DNA of 64,000 nucleotides from Komagataeibacter sucrofermentans DSM 15973 (GTDB lineage: Bacteria > Pseudomonadota > Alphaproteobacteria > Acetobacterales > Acetobacteraceae), in contig NZ_CP137157.1 of assembly GCF_040581405.1 (NCBI RefSeq), positions 204,001 to 268,000 of the forward strand. The letters are read 5' to 3'. The notes below the pieces were generated by a model that was not told the DNA's origin, made no database searches, and worked only from the letters and a program-made list of their open reading frames with translations. Positions 7,570 to 15,513 of the stretch are shown piece by piece (positions within the stretch are counted from its first letter, which is position 1; each line of letters starts with the position of its first letter). The position numbers and the translations under genes are program-made.

Positions 7570-8979
7570 ATGACTCCGCTCGCGCTGATCCTGACCGGCA
7601 TTGGCTCCATTGCCGTCCTGCTCCTGCTTATCCTCAAACTCCGGCTGCATCCCTTCGTTGCCCTGCTGGTGGTGGCCGTGGCCGTGGCCCTGCTCACCGG
7701 CATGCCCGTAACAAAGCTGGCCGATGCCATTCAGGGCAGCATGGGCCGCATCATGGGCCATATCGCCATTATCGTGGCCTTCGGGGCCATGATCGGGCGC
7801 ATGGTTGACCTTTCGGGTGGGGCGGCAACCGTGGCCAATGCGCTGATCCGCCGCGTGGGGTCCGCCCATGTGCCGCTGGCGCTGGTCATTGCCGCCTTTG
7901 GCGTGGGCATTCCGGTGTTTTTTGAGGTAGGCGTGATCATGCTCATGCCGCTGGTCTATGGCATGGCGCGGCAGACGGGCCGCGTGCCTGCCGTGTTCGG
8001 CATTCCCATGGCCGTGACCATGCTCACCGTCCATGCCCTGCTGCCGCCCCACCCCGGTGCCGTGGCGGTGGCGGCGGCACTGGGCGTTGGCGCAGGGCAC
8101 ATGCTGTTGCTCGGCCTGCCGCTGGCAGCCGTGGCCACGGTGCTGACCTATGTGCTGACCCGGCCCATCATGGCGCAGCCGCTGCGCTGCGCGCCCGATA
8201 TCCGCGCCGTGGTGGACGAAGCCCGCACGCCCGTGCAGGGGCAGGAGGCGGGGCATGACGCAGCGGCTGCCTTCATGCAGGCCACCGCGCGCAGCCCGGT
8301 GGGCGTGGGCGAGATCCTGACCGTCATCGCCGTGCCGGTGGTGCTGATGGTGGCGGGCACGCTGGCGGGCGAACTGATGGGCTCAGGGCGGTTGCGCACG
8401 GTGCTGGTCTTTGCCGGGATTCCCTTCGTGGCGCTGGGGCTGGATGTGCTGCTGTGCGCGTGGCTGCTGGGGCTGCGGCGCGGCATGGCGCTGGCCACGG
8501 TGTCCGACGTCGTGGCTGCCGCCCTGCCGGGCACGGCCATCATCATCCTCATTACAGGGGCGGGCGGGGCGTTCGCGCAGGTGCTGGTGGGCAGCGGCGT
8601 GGGCGATGCGCTGGGCGGCCTGCTGGCGTCGACCGGCCTGCCGCTGCTGGTGCTGGCCTTTGTGCTGACCATGATCCTGCGCGTGGCCCAGGGGCCGACG
8701 ACCGTGGCGCTCATGACCACGGCAGGCATCCTTGGCCCCATGATCGGCCGCCTGCACCTTGACCAGACCCATCTGGCGCTGATGGCGCTGGCCATGGGTG
8801 CGGGCGGCATGGCGCTGTCGCACGTGAATGATGCGGGGTTCTGGATCGTGACAAGGCTGTGCGGCGTGAGCGTGCGCGAGGGGTTGCGGAGCTGGAGCCT
8901 CATGACGCTGGTGGCGGCCCTGCTGGTCTTCGCGGGCGTTGCGGCAATGTGGGGCGTGCTGCCTGCATCAAAGGGATAA
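7570..8979 (+). CDS. GntP-family gluconate:H+ permease
   Basis: This 469-residue, highly hydrophobic protein has about twelve membrane helices. It carries GntP-family hallmarks: IPVFFEVGVIMLMPLVYGMA, ALLPPHPGAVAVAAALG, the AQGPTTVALMTTAGILG stretch and a C-terminal ALSHVNDAGFWIV motif. It should import gluconate or a similar sugar acid across the inner membrane. The start at 7570 directly precedes the first helix; the long upstream extension is Arg-rich and unlikely. A palindromic repeat with a terminator hairpin follows. A second GntP protein lies at 60870-62219. Confidence 0.9.
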   Translation: MTPLALILTGIGSIAVLLLLILKLRLHPFVALLVVAVAVALLTGMPVTKLADAIQGSMGRIMGHIAIIVAFGAMIGRMVDLSGGAATVANALIRRVGSAHVPLALVIAAFGVGIPVFFEVGVIMLMPLVYGMARQTGRVPAVFGIPMAVTMLTVHALLPPHPGAVAVAAALGVGAGHMLLLGLPLAAVATVLTYVLTRPIMAQPLRCAPDIRAVVDEARTPVQGQEAGHDAAAAFMQATARSPVGVGEILTVIAVPVVLMVAGTLAGELMGSGRLRTVLVFAGIPFVALGLDVLLCAWLLGLRRGMALATVSDVVAAALPGTAIIILITGAGGAFAQVLVGSGVGDALGGLLASTGLPLLVLAFVLTMILRVAQGPTTVALMTTAGILGPMIGRLHLDQTHLALMALAMGAGGMALSHVNDAGFWIVTRLCGVSVREGLRSWSLMTLVAALLVFAGVAAMWGVLPASKG

Positions 8980-9057
8980 AAGTTTTTGGGCGCCGCCTTT
9001 TTTCAAAAAGGCGGCGTTTTTTGGTGAAGCTTTTAAAAAACGCTTCACCAGGAACCT
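8978..9057. repeat. Dispersed palindromic intergenic repeat, copy 2 (full), with terminator
   Basis: This is a complete copy with both hairpins. The first is CGCCGCCTTTTTT...AAAAAGGCGGCG (8991-9016) followed by six T, a good terminator for the permease. The second is GGTGAAGC...GCTTCACC (9023-9049). The UvrA-like gene converges on it from the right. Confidence 0.85.
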
Positions 9058-9069
9058 TGACCTTATCAA

Positions 9070-11610
9070 TCAGCCGGTAAGGGGCAGCAGGAAGGGCGCG
9101 GTGGCGCTGCCGTGGGCGCGGGCCACGTCATGCGGCGTGCCAGCGGCCACGATCGTGCCGCCCCCGTCGCCCGCGCCCGGCCCCATGTCGATAATCCAGT
9201 CGCTTCTGGCCGCCACCCGCATGTCGTGCTCGGCCACCACCACGGTGTGTCCGCCATCCACCAGCGATTGCAGGTGGGCCTGCAGCCGGTCCACATCGGC
9301 GGGGTGCAGGCCGGTTGTCGGTTCATCAAGAATATACAGCGTATGGCCCCGGCGCTGCTTGCGCAGTTCGGTGGCAAGCTTGATGCGCTGCGCCTCCCCG
9401 CCCGAAAGCTCGGTGGCGGGCTGGCCCAGCCGCAGGTAGCCAAGCCCACCCTGCTGGAGTGTGGCGAGCGTGGTGGACAGGGTCGGGTTGTGGGCAAAAA
9501 AGGCAGCCGCTTCATCCACCGTCATGGCCAGCACATCGGCAATGGATCTGCCGCCTATGGTCACTTCCAGCACCTCGGGCCGGTAGCGTGTGCCGTGGCA
9601 GGTGGGGCAGGGGGAATACACGCTGGGCAGGAACAGCAGTTCCACCATCACCGAGCCCGCGCCCTCACAGGTGGGGCAGCGGCCTTTTGGCAGGTTGAAC
9701 GAAAAACGGCCCGCATCATAGCCGCGCGATCTGGCCAGGTCGGTCGCGGCATAGATCTGGCGGATCGTGTCGAACAGGCCGGTATAGGTGGCCAGGTTAG
9801 AGCGCGGGGTGCGGCCGATGGGTTTCTGGTCGATCATGACCAGCCGGCTGATTTTCTTCACGCCCTCCACGACATGCCCCTGCGGCGTGCCTTCGGGCAT
9901 GTCCTCGATGGCGTCGGCGTCTGGCGCATCGGGCAGTTTCTGCCCCAGCGCATGCGCCATGATGGCGGGCAGCGCCTGACTGACAAGGCTGGATTTGCCC
10001 GAGCCTGACAGGCCGGTCACGGTCACGAATGTCCCTAGCGGAATATCCACGCTCAGGTCGTGCAGGTTGTTCCACGTCATGCCCGCAAGCTTCAGCCACC
10101 CTCTGGCCGGGCGGGGCGTGCGGGCAATCGGGGCATTGCTGCCAATCAGGTAGGGTGCGGTGCGGGAGTTTTTGACAGCCCGCAGGCCATCGGGCAGGCC
10201 GCTATACAGCACCTCGCCCCCGCGCGTGCCCGCATCGGGGCCGACATCGACAATCCAGTCCGCCCGGCGGATGAGGTAGAGGTTATGCTCGACAATGAAC
10301 AGCGAGTTGCCTGCCTGCTTCAGCCCCTCCAGCGCATCGAGCAGGTTGTGGGCATCGGCGGGGTGCAGCCCGCTTGAGGGCTCATCGAGCACATACACCA
10401 CGCCAAACAGGCTGGAGCGGATCTGCGTGCCCAGCCGCAGGCGCTGGTACTCACCGGGCGAAAGCGTGGTGACCGAGCGGTCGGCCTGCAGGTAGCCAAG
10501 GCCCAGATGCTCCAGCACCGCAATGCGGCCAAGCAGGTCGGTGGCCATGCGGCGGGCGGCAATGGCGGTGGCATCACCTGCCTGCGGGGCCTGTTCGGGC
10601 ACATGCGTGCCATCAGCCAGCGGGGCCAGCGTGCGGGCGATGGCGGCAAGCGGCAGGCGGGTGAGCCGGGCAATGTTCAGCCCCGCGATGGTCACACGCA
10701 GCGCATCGGGGTTCAGCCGCGCGCCATGGCAGGTGGGGCACGGCGTGGCGGTGAGAAACCGCTCGGCCCGCCTGCGCATGTTCGCACTCTGCGATGTGGC
10801 AAAGGTGTGCAGCACATAGCGCCGCGCGCCGGTGAAGGTGCCGTTATAGGCAGGGGGCACCTTGTCGCGTATCGCGCGCTGCACGGCGGCATGGTCCAGT
10901 CCGGGATAGACGGGGTAGGTGGGTGTTTCCTCGGTGTAGAGAATCCATTCACGGGTCTTGGCGGGCAGGTCGCGCCAGGGGCAGTCCACATCCACGCCTT
11001 TGGTGATGAGAATATCGCGCAGGTTCTGCCCCTGCCATGCCGTGGGCCATGCCGCGACCGCGCGCTCGCGGATCGAGAGGCTGTCATCGGGCACCAGCAG
11101 CGCGGTCGTGGTGTCCATGATGCGGCCCTGGCCGTGGCATTGCGGGCATGCGCCTTCGGGCGTGTTGGTGGAGAATGATTCCGCCTCCAGCCGTTTCATG
11201 CCCGCAGGGTAATGCCCCGCGCGGGAATAGAGCATGCGCAGCAGGTTCGACAGCGTGGTGATGCTGCCCACCGTGGAGCGCCCGGTGCCCGTGCCGCGCT
11301 GCTGCTGGAGTGCGATGGCGGGCGGCAGCCCCTCGATTGACGTGACATCGGGCACCGGCATCTGCCGGAACAGCCGGCGGGCATAGGGCGAGACTGACTC
11401 CAGGTACCGCCGCTGTGCCTCCGCATACAGCGTGCCGAAGGCCAGCGAGGATTTGCCCGAGCCCGAAACCCCGGTGAACACGACCAGCCGGTCACGCGGA
11501 ATGTCCACGCTCACATCCTTGAGGTTGTGCTCGCGCGCGCCACGCACATGCACGAAGTCGGGCCGGGTGGACGGGTCAGCCGCGGGAGCGGGAACGGGGC
11601 GCTGTGACAT
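9070..11610 (-). CDS. UvrA-like ABC ATPase (UvrA paralogue)
   Basis: This protein of about 846 residues has two ABC ATPase modules of the UvrA type. Walker A motifs are [13 protein letters not shown] and [13 protein letters not shown]. Signature motifs are [12 protein letters not shown] and [12 protein letters not shown]. Zinc-type Cys pairs include [24 protein letters not shown] and CPTCHGTR. Housekeeping UvrA is usually about 940-960 residues, so this is probably the shorter paralogue class, which is associated with DNA-damage or drug tolerance. No ribosome site is clear; the frame continues upstream to 11790 but 11610 begins the recognisable protein. It stands alone. Confidence 0.85.
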   Translation of the reverse strand: MSQRPVPAPAADPSTRPDFVHVRGAREHNLKDVSVDIPRDRLVVFTGVSGSGKSSLAFGTLYAEAQRRYLESVSPYARRLFRQMPVPDVTSIEGLPPAIALQQQRGTGTGRSTVGSITTLSNLLRMLYSRAGHYPAGMKRLEAESFSTNTPEGACPQCHGQGRIMDTTTALLVPDDSLSIRERAVAAWPTAWQGQNLRDILITKGVDVDCPWRDLPAKTREWILYTEETPTYPVYPGLDHAAVQRAIRDKVPPAYNGTFTGARRYVLHTFATSQSANMRRRAERFLTATPCPTCHGARLNPDALRVTIAGLNIARLTRLPLAAIARTLAPLADGTHVPEQAPQAGDATAIAARRMATDLLGRIAVLEHLGLGYLQADRSVTTLSPGEYQRLRLGTQIRSSLFGVVYVLDEPSSGLHPADAHNLLDALEGLKQAGNSLFIVEHNLYLIRRADWIVDVGPDAGTRGGEVLYSGLPDGLRAVKNSRTAPYLIGSNAPIARTPRPARGWLKLAGMTWNNLHDLSVDIPLGTFVTVTGLSGSGKSSLVSQALPAIMAHALGQKLPDAPDADAIEDMPEGTPQGHVVEGVKKISRLVMIDQKPIGRTPRSNLATYTGLFDTIRQIYAATDLARSRGYDAGRFSFNLPKGRCPTCEGAGSVMVELLFLPSVYSPCPTCHGTRYRPEVLEVTIGGRSIADVLAMTVDEAAAFFAHNPTLSTTLATLQQGGLGYLRLGQPATELSGGEAQRIKLATELRKQRRGHTLYILDEPTTGLHPADVDRLQAHLQSLVDGGHTVVVAEHDMRVAARSDWIIDMGPGAGDGGGTIVAAGTPHDVARAHGSATAPFLLPLTG

Positions 11611-11835
11611 GGGGAGAACGGGCCTTTGATGCAGTGGGCGGCCACGGGGCCGACAGGGTGCACTGTTATAACCCGCCTGCCTGGGTCTGTGCGCGCCTTC
11701 TTGCGTTAAGATATTATCACTCATGACACAATTGCTGATGCCGGGGCCTGCCAGCTCCGGCTTGACCGATGCAGGCGGGCAGCGCATCACAACAAAAGCA
11801 AGCTATGGCAATATGAATGATCAGGCGGTGGAAGC

Positions 11836-12282
11836 ATGAAACGAGTCATTATACTGGGCGTGTCGCTCTGCCTGTATTCCGGGCTGGCCCATGCGGCGGG
11901 CGGTGCCGCCATCATTACCGAAGCCGAGCGCCACGTGGCCGCCACCCTGCCTGACCCGCATGCCGCAACCTTCCGCAATGCCACGGTGCATGCCATGGAT
12001 GGCGCATCGGTGGTGTGTGGCGAGATGGCGGAGCACAACCCGCCTGCCGATGGGGTCTATAAGAAATTCGGCTATGTGCAGGGTCAGGATGATCCGGTGA
12101 TTTTCAGCGGGCGCCCGGTCCCGGCGAAGATCCAGTTCAACGAGGTCAATTCCTGGCTCAATGACAGCATCAAGCTTGAAGACCTTGAGGAGATGGGCTG
12201 CGTGCCAAAGGGCACCTATCACCATTACAACGAGCAGCTCAATCAGGTCATGGCCAAGCGCAGCCAGTTTGGCGTGAACTAG
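11836..12282 (+). CDS. Exported protein of unknown function, 148 aa
   Basis: A 20-residue signal peptide (MKRVIILGVSLCLYSGLAHA) precedes a 128-residue mature protein. Its features are an ATLPDPHAATFRNATVHAMD stretch, VVCGEMAEHNP, GVYKKFGYVQ and EMGCVPKG. The two Cys may form a disulphide. The arrangement (Phe/Arg near an early helix, VCGE, then a YxxFxY segment) recurs in short periplasmic proteins of Proteobacteria, but I cannot name the family. No operon partner. Confidence 0.65.
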   Translation: MKRVIILGVSLCLYSGLAHAAGGAAIITEAERHVAATLPDPHAATFRNATVHAMDGASVVCGEMAEHNPPADGVYKKFGYVQGQDDPVIFSGRPVPAKIQFNEVNSWLNDSIKLEDLEEMGCVPKGTYHHYNEQLNQVMAKRSQFGVN

Positions 12283-12497
12283 GCCAGGACAACTTCGGCC
12301 CGTGCCGGGCGTTGAACCCGCAGATACGCCCGCACGGATCTGTGCCGGGTGACCGTGCGCGGCATGGGTAAGGCCGGAACGGTTGCTGTAAAGGCGCCGG
12401 CGCACGGAAGGCGGCCGACAGGGTCCGCCATGTGAAAAACAGGGCATGGGGCGGCACGCAGGTGCCTGCCCGCATGTCCGGCAAGGAAAGGGAATTC

Positions 12498-12731
12498 ATG
12501 ACGGAAGTAACGCAGGCCATGCTGGGTCAGGACGTGATCGCGGCGGGCACGGGCCGCATGGGCACGCTCACGGCAGTCAATGCCGATGGCACGATTCAGG
12601 TGACCGTTGATGGCCCGGCAGAGAGCGCCTTTACCATTCCCGCCGCATGGGTGCAGTCTGCCGATAACGGCAAGATCCTGCTCAGCCATACGGTGGAAGA
12701 TGTACAATCCTACACACCGCCCACGAACTGA
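12498..12731 (+). CDS. DUF2171/PRC-barrel-like small protein, 77 aa
   Basis: GGAAAGGG precedes the ATG at 12498. The product MTEVTQAMLGQDVIAAGTGR...GTLTAVNADGTIQVTVDG...IPAAWVQSAD is a single small beta-rich domain like those of DUF2171 and other PRC-barrel-related proteins, which often appear as stress-linked cytosolic proteins. There is no signal or membrane helix. It is 33 bp upstream of the dipeptidase gene and could share its transcript. Confidence 0.6.
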   Translation: MTEVTQAMLGQDVIAAGTGRMGTLTAVNADGTIQVTVDGPAESAFTIPAAWVQSADNGKILLSHTVEDVQSYTPPTN

Positions 12732-12764
12732 AGGGCCGGTACTGCCCCTGACCGGGGTGCGGTA

Positions 12765-13469
12765 ATGCCCGCTTCCCCGCCCGGCCCCGTGCTTGAGGGC
12801 GATGACCTGTTTCGCGTGCCCGCGCGCCTTGCGCCCGATGCGCTGCGGGCTTTGGCCGGGCAGGCGGTCATGCCTGCCTTTGCACCCGCACCAAGGGTTG
12901 CGGACCTGGTTGACATTACGCAGGTTGATCCGGCGATTGCGCTGGATGTCCGTTATGCTTCTAGCCGCAATTTTCTGGGTTTTCCGGTTTATCCGGCGGC
13001 GCGGGCGTTTTTGCAGCGCCCGGCGGCGCTGGCCCTGTCGCATGCGCGCGGCCTTGCGGCGTGGCATGGTTACGGCCTGCTGGTTTATGATGCCTATCGG
13101 CCATGGCATGTCACGGCGCTGTTCCGCGCTGCCGTGCCGGAGGCATTGCATGAATTCGTGGGGGATCCGGCCATGGGGTCACGCCATAACCGGGGCTGTG
13201 CGGTGGACCTGACCCTATGGGATCTGGCAACGTACCAGGTCGTGCCCATGCCGTCGGGCTTTGATGAAATGACGCCCCGCGCTCATGTTGACTATGCCGG
13301 TGGGGATGCCCTGGCGCGGCAGCGGCGCGACCTGCTGGCGCGCATCATGCAGGCCAGTGGCTTTGTGCCCCTGGCGGAGGAATGGTGGCATTTCGACTTC
13401 GCGGACTGGGCAGATTACCCGGTGCTCGATCTTTCGTTTGATGCGGTAGCGCAGGCTGAAAAGAAGTAA
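12765..13469 (+). CDS. D-alanyl-D-alanine dipeptidase (VanX/DdpX family)
   Basis: This 234-residue zinc peptidase matches the VanX family. It has YDAYRPW (Arg112, transition-state Arg), GSRHNRGCAVDL (zinc ligands His141 and Asp148) and EEWWHF (Glu206 base and zinc ligand His209). The family hydrolyses D-Ala-D-Ala. In non-resistant bacteria it recycles D-Ala from peptidoglycan turnover. No vanH or vanA ligase and no VanRS genes are nearby, so glycopeptide resistance is not implied. No signal peptide is evident, so it is probably cytosolic. Confidence 0.88.
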   Translation: MPASPPGPVLEGDDLFRVPARLAPDALRALAGQAVMPAFAPAPRVADLVDITQVDPAIALDVRYASSRNFLGFPVYPAARAFLQRPAALALSHARGLAAWHGYGLLVYDAYRPWHVTALFRAAVPEALHEFVGDPAMGSRHNRGCAVDLTLWDLATYQVVPMPSGFDEMTPRAHVDYAGGDALARQRRDLLARIMQASGFVPLAEEWWHFDFADWADYPVLDLSFDAVAQAEKK

Positions 13470-13550
13470 AAGTTTTTGGGTGCTGCCTTTTTCCAAAAAG
13501 GCGTCGTTTTTCTGGAACTTTTGAAAAAATATTCACCAAAAACGTTTATC
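13468..13550. repeat. Dispersed palindromic intergenic repeat, copy 3
   Basis: The copy begins at the stop codon of the dipeptidase gene (TAAAAGTTTTTGGGTGCTGC) and ends in the AAAAACGTTTAT type. The main hairpin (GCTGCCTTTTT / AAAAAGGCGTCG) is imperfect but is followed by five T. Confidence 0.75.
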
Positions 13551-13561
13551 TGCATAATAAA

Positions 13562-13600
13562 AATACCGCCCTGTTGAAGTGAAAGGCGGCATTTTTCAAT
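13562..13600. terminator. Bidirectional terminator
   Basis: An ACCGCC...GGCGGC hairpin is flanked by A/T-rich runs on both sides (ATAAAAATACC before and CATTTTTC after). It can end the lipoprotein gene on the reverse strand and any read-through from the left. Confidence 0.55.
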
Positions 13601-13615
13601 ATTTCCTACAAAATA

Positions 13616-13939
13616 TCAGTCATCATGCAGGGTGCGGTCTATCGTGCGGCCTGCCTTTTCCCCCGGGCCTTTGGGCGGGTCGAAGGTGTCCTGCATCTTG
13701 TCGCCAAAATGATCGATTTTCTCGCCCGTTGTCTCGTGGTGGCGCTTGCACCCGCTCAGCCCCGTGCCCGCGACCACAAGGGCCAAGCCAATGGCGGCTA
13801 CCGAGCGCAGGCGCCGCTGGCCAGCAGGCGCACGGGCCGTGGTGGCGGGCGCGCAATGGCGCAGGGCAATGCGGAACTGGAGGCGGGCTGGTTCTGTGCT
13901 GGAGGGGGTCTGCGTGCGGTTGCGTAAAGCGCTATCCAT
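13616..13939 (-). CDS. Small lipoprotein with entericidin-like layout
   Basis: The frame from 13939 gives 107 residues. A basic, Pro-rich lead precedes a hydrophobic stretch (VAAIGLALVVAGTGLSGC) ending in a lipobox Cys. The mature tail, KRHHETTGEKIDHFGDKMQD...GRTIDRTLHDD, is charged and helical. An internal start closer to the hydrophobic segment would give a more usual signal, so the true start is uncertain. Likely membrane-anchored. Function unknown. Confidence 0.5.
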   Translation of the reverse strand: MDSALRNRTQTPSSTEPARLQFRIALRHCAPATTARAPAGQRRLRSVAAIGLALVVAGTGLSGCKRHHETTGEKIDHFGDKMQDTFDPPKGPGEKAGRTIDRTLHDD

Positions 13940-14024
13940 GCCCGGTATCCTGTTGCGATGTCATATGCACCTTTAAGTGAGCAATCCCCGGTCCGGTTCC
14001 GACATCACGGGAATGTGAGCATCG

Positions 14025-14351
14025 TTAGCTGAACATGGCCCGGCATTCCGGGCACAGCCGCAAAAAGCGGCCATCGGCCACAAAGGCGGTGTCGCAGTTC
14101 AGGCAGGTGCGGCGCACCTGGTCGGGGCGGTCCATCGGTATGGCATGGCGGATGCGGTGGCGGCGCAGATGGGCCTCGAGTGTCTTGATGTTCATGTCCA
14201 GCCTGCGGGCGGTCTCGCGCGTGGAACAGCCCTGCGCCCGCAGGGTGGCCACGCGCGGGGCAAGGGCGGCCCAGTCAACACGCGGTGGGCGTGTGCGGCG
14301 TGGCGGAACAGGGGAGGGTGCAGTGGTGGATGTGTTGTGCATATTTTTCAT
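14025..14351 (-). CDS. HTH plus zinc-ribbon DNA-binding regulator, 108 aa
   Basis: A Pro/Thr-rich arm is followed by a helix-turn-helix of the resolvase/GcrA-like type (LRAQGCSTRETARRLDMN, then IKTLEAHLRRHRI). A C-terminal zinc ribbon follows (CLNC...CPEC, 17-18 residues between pairs). This combination points to a small sequence-specific DNA-binding protein. Two starts are possible (14351 MKNMHN, 14342 MHNT). A CATAC/GTATG palindrome overlaps the first, which would fit self-regulation. The divergent gene at 14471 may be a target. Confidence 0.65.
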   Translation of the reverse strand: MKNMHNTSTTAPSPVPPRRTRPPRVDWAALAPRVATLRAQGCSTRETARRLDMNIKTLEAHLRRHRIRHAIPMDRPDQVRRTCLNCDTAFVADGRFLRLCPECRAMFS

Positions 14352-14457
14352 ACACAGAGTATGTGCTGAAAAAACACACATACAGCAAGAACTTTATGAG
14401 AACATCTGCGCCTGCATCGCTGCCTTCCATGTCATTGTGTATCTTATTCACACACAT
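14349..14457. promoter_or_regulatory. Cluster of CACATAC/TGTGTAT sites in divergent promoter
   Basis: Between the divergent genes are CATAC-ACAGA-GTATG (14349-14363), the overlapping GTATGTG, CACATAC (about 14377-14383), and TGTGTAT followed by CACACA (about 14437-14455). The sites repeat one theme in both orientations in AT-rich DNA. A single regulator binding several sites, perhaps the adjacent HTH protein, is an inference. Confidence 0.4.
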
Positions 14458-14470
14458 GGAGTGCAAACAG

Positions 14471-14722
14471 ATGCAAAGTGCCTATCTGCCGGCCGGGTGC
14501 ACGCAGGCTGATGTCGATGCCCGATTCGCACCCGATGAACCCGCATGGGTTGCCCGCTACACCACCCAGCTTGCCCGCCAGCTTGAGCGGATTGCCGCCA
14601 TGCGGGCCGAACTCGCGGCCACCCGGTTTGATGGCGCATATGACACCACCGACATCGTGGGTTACCTTGATGACGAGATGCACACACTGCGCCAGCACAT
14701 GGCGCACCCCGTGCCGGAATAG
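14471..14722 (+). CDS. Small helical protein, 83 aa
   Basis: GGAG nine bases before the ATG at 14471 supports this start. The product begins MQSAYLPAGCTQADVDARFA and is mostly helical and charged (QLARQLERIAAMRAELAATR, then a GYLDDEMHTLRQHM segment). It has no signal or membrane helix. It shares the control region with the HTH/zinc-ribbon regulator and is followed, 72 bp later, by a deaminase gene. Function unknown. Confidence 0.55.
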   Translation: MQSAYLPAGCTQADVDARFAPDEPAWVARYTTQLARQLERIAAMRAELAATRFDGAYDTTDIVGYLDDEMHTLRQHMAHPVPE

Positions 14723-14794
14723 GCCGGTCGGGGTTTGCAGAACGGGCTGCGCGCACAAGGCCTGCTCTGCACGATATACGATGAAGGATGCCTC

Positions 14795-15307
14795 ATGACC
14801 GACCTGCTGCCCGATCTTGATCACGCGCATTTCCTGCGTCGCGCCTTTGCAGTGGCCGAGCAGGCGCGGCAGGGGGGTGATCATCCTTTTGGCTGCATTC
14901 TGGTCGATGCGCAGGGGCAGGTGGTGCTGGAACAGGGCAACGGCTTCACTGCTGAAGGCGGTGACATGACCGCCCATGCCGAGCGCCTGCTGGCCACGCG
15001 GGCCTCGAAGCGCTTCCCGCCCGCCGTGCTGGCGTCGCACACCATGTACACATCAGCCGAGCCGTGTGCGATGTGTGCAGGTGCGGTGTACTGGAGCGGC
15101 ATTGGCCGGGTGGTTTTTGGCCAGAGCGAACACAGCCTTAAGGAAATGACGGGCAACCACCCCGAGAACCCGACCCTCGACCTGCCCTGCCGCACGGTTT
15201 TTGCTGCCGGGCAGCGCCCGGTGGCGGTGATCGGCCCGCTGCTGGAAGCCGAGGCCGCGGCCCTGCAGCAGGCTTTCTGGAATGAAAGCAAGACCTCCGA
15301 GTCATAA
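14795..15307 (+). CDS. Nucleoside/base deaminase (CDA superfamily, guanine deaminase-like)
   Basis: This 170-residue enzyme has the zinc-binding signature of cytidine deaminase-like hydrolases: HAE (His61, catalytic Glu63) and PCAMC (Cys91, Cys94). The early GGDHPFGCILVD segment and the short length are like the GuaD guanine deaminase branch and TadA relatives. The substrate cannot be fixed from sequence. AAGGA precedes the ATG at 14795. Cytosolic. A palindromic repeat begins at its stop codon. Confidence 0.82.
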   Translation: MTDLLPDLDHAHFLRRAFAVAEQARQGGDHPFGCILVDAQGQVVLEQGNGFTAEGGDMTAHAERLLATRASKRFPPAVLASHTMYTSAEPCAMCAGAVYWSGIGRVVFGQSEHSLKEMTGNHPENPTLDLPCRTVFAAGQRPVAVIGPLLEAEAAALQQAFWNESKTSES

Positions 15308-15384
15308 AAGTTTCTGGTGAGGCTTTTTTCAAAAAGCTTCGAAGAACGCCGCCTTTTGAAAGAAGGTCGTCCCCGAAAACTTTC
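15305..15384. repeat. Dispersed palindromic intergenic repeat, copy 4
   Basis: The copy runs from the stop codon of the deaminase gene: AAAAGTTTCTGGTGAGGC, then TTTTTTCAAAAAGCTTCG, a GCCGCCTTTTGAAAGAAGG hairpin and a closing CGAAAACTTTCG. The order of the two hairpins is inverted relative to copy 2. Confidence 0.75.
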
Positions 15385-15513
15385 GTTCTCCCTGCCCGCC
15401 ATCAGTCGGGCCTGCCTTCCCTTGCATGCGCGTTTCTGGCCAATCGTTTCGGATTCAATCTATAACGACAGATGAAATCGGGCATGATGCCGTGGCGGCA
15501 AAGGGAGAGTCAT

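Noticed and set aside
6787-8256. 489-codon reverse frame overlapping the gluconate permease
   Set aside because: It is rich in His, Gln and Arg, typical of an antisense shadow, while the forward frame has clear GntP motifs.
12765-13469. Vancomycin resistance cluster
   Set aside because: The VanX-like gene has no ligase, dehydrogenase or VanRS partners within the window.
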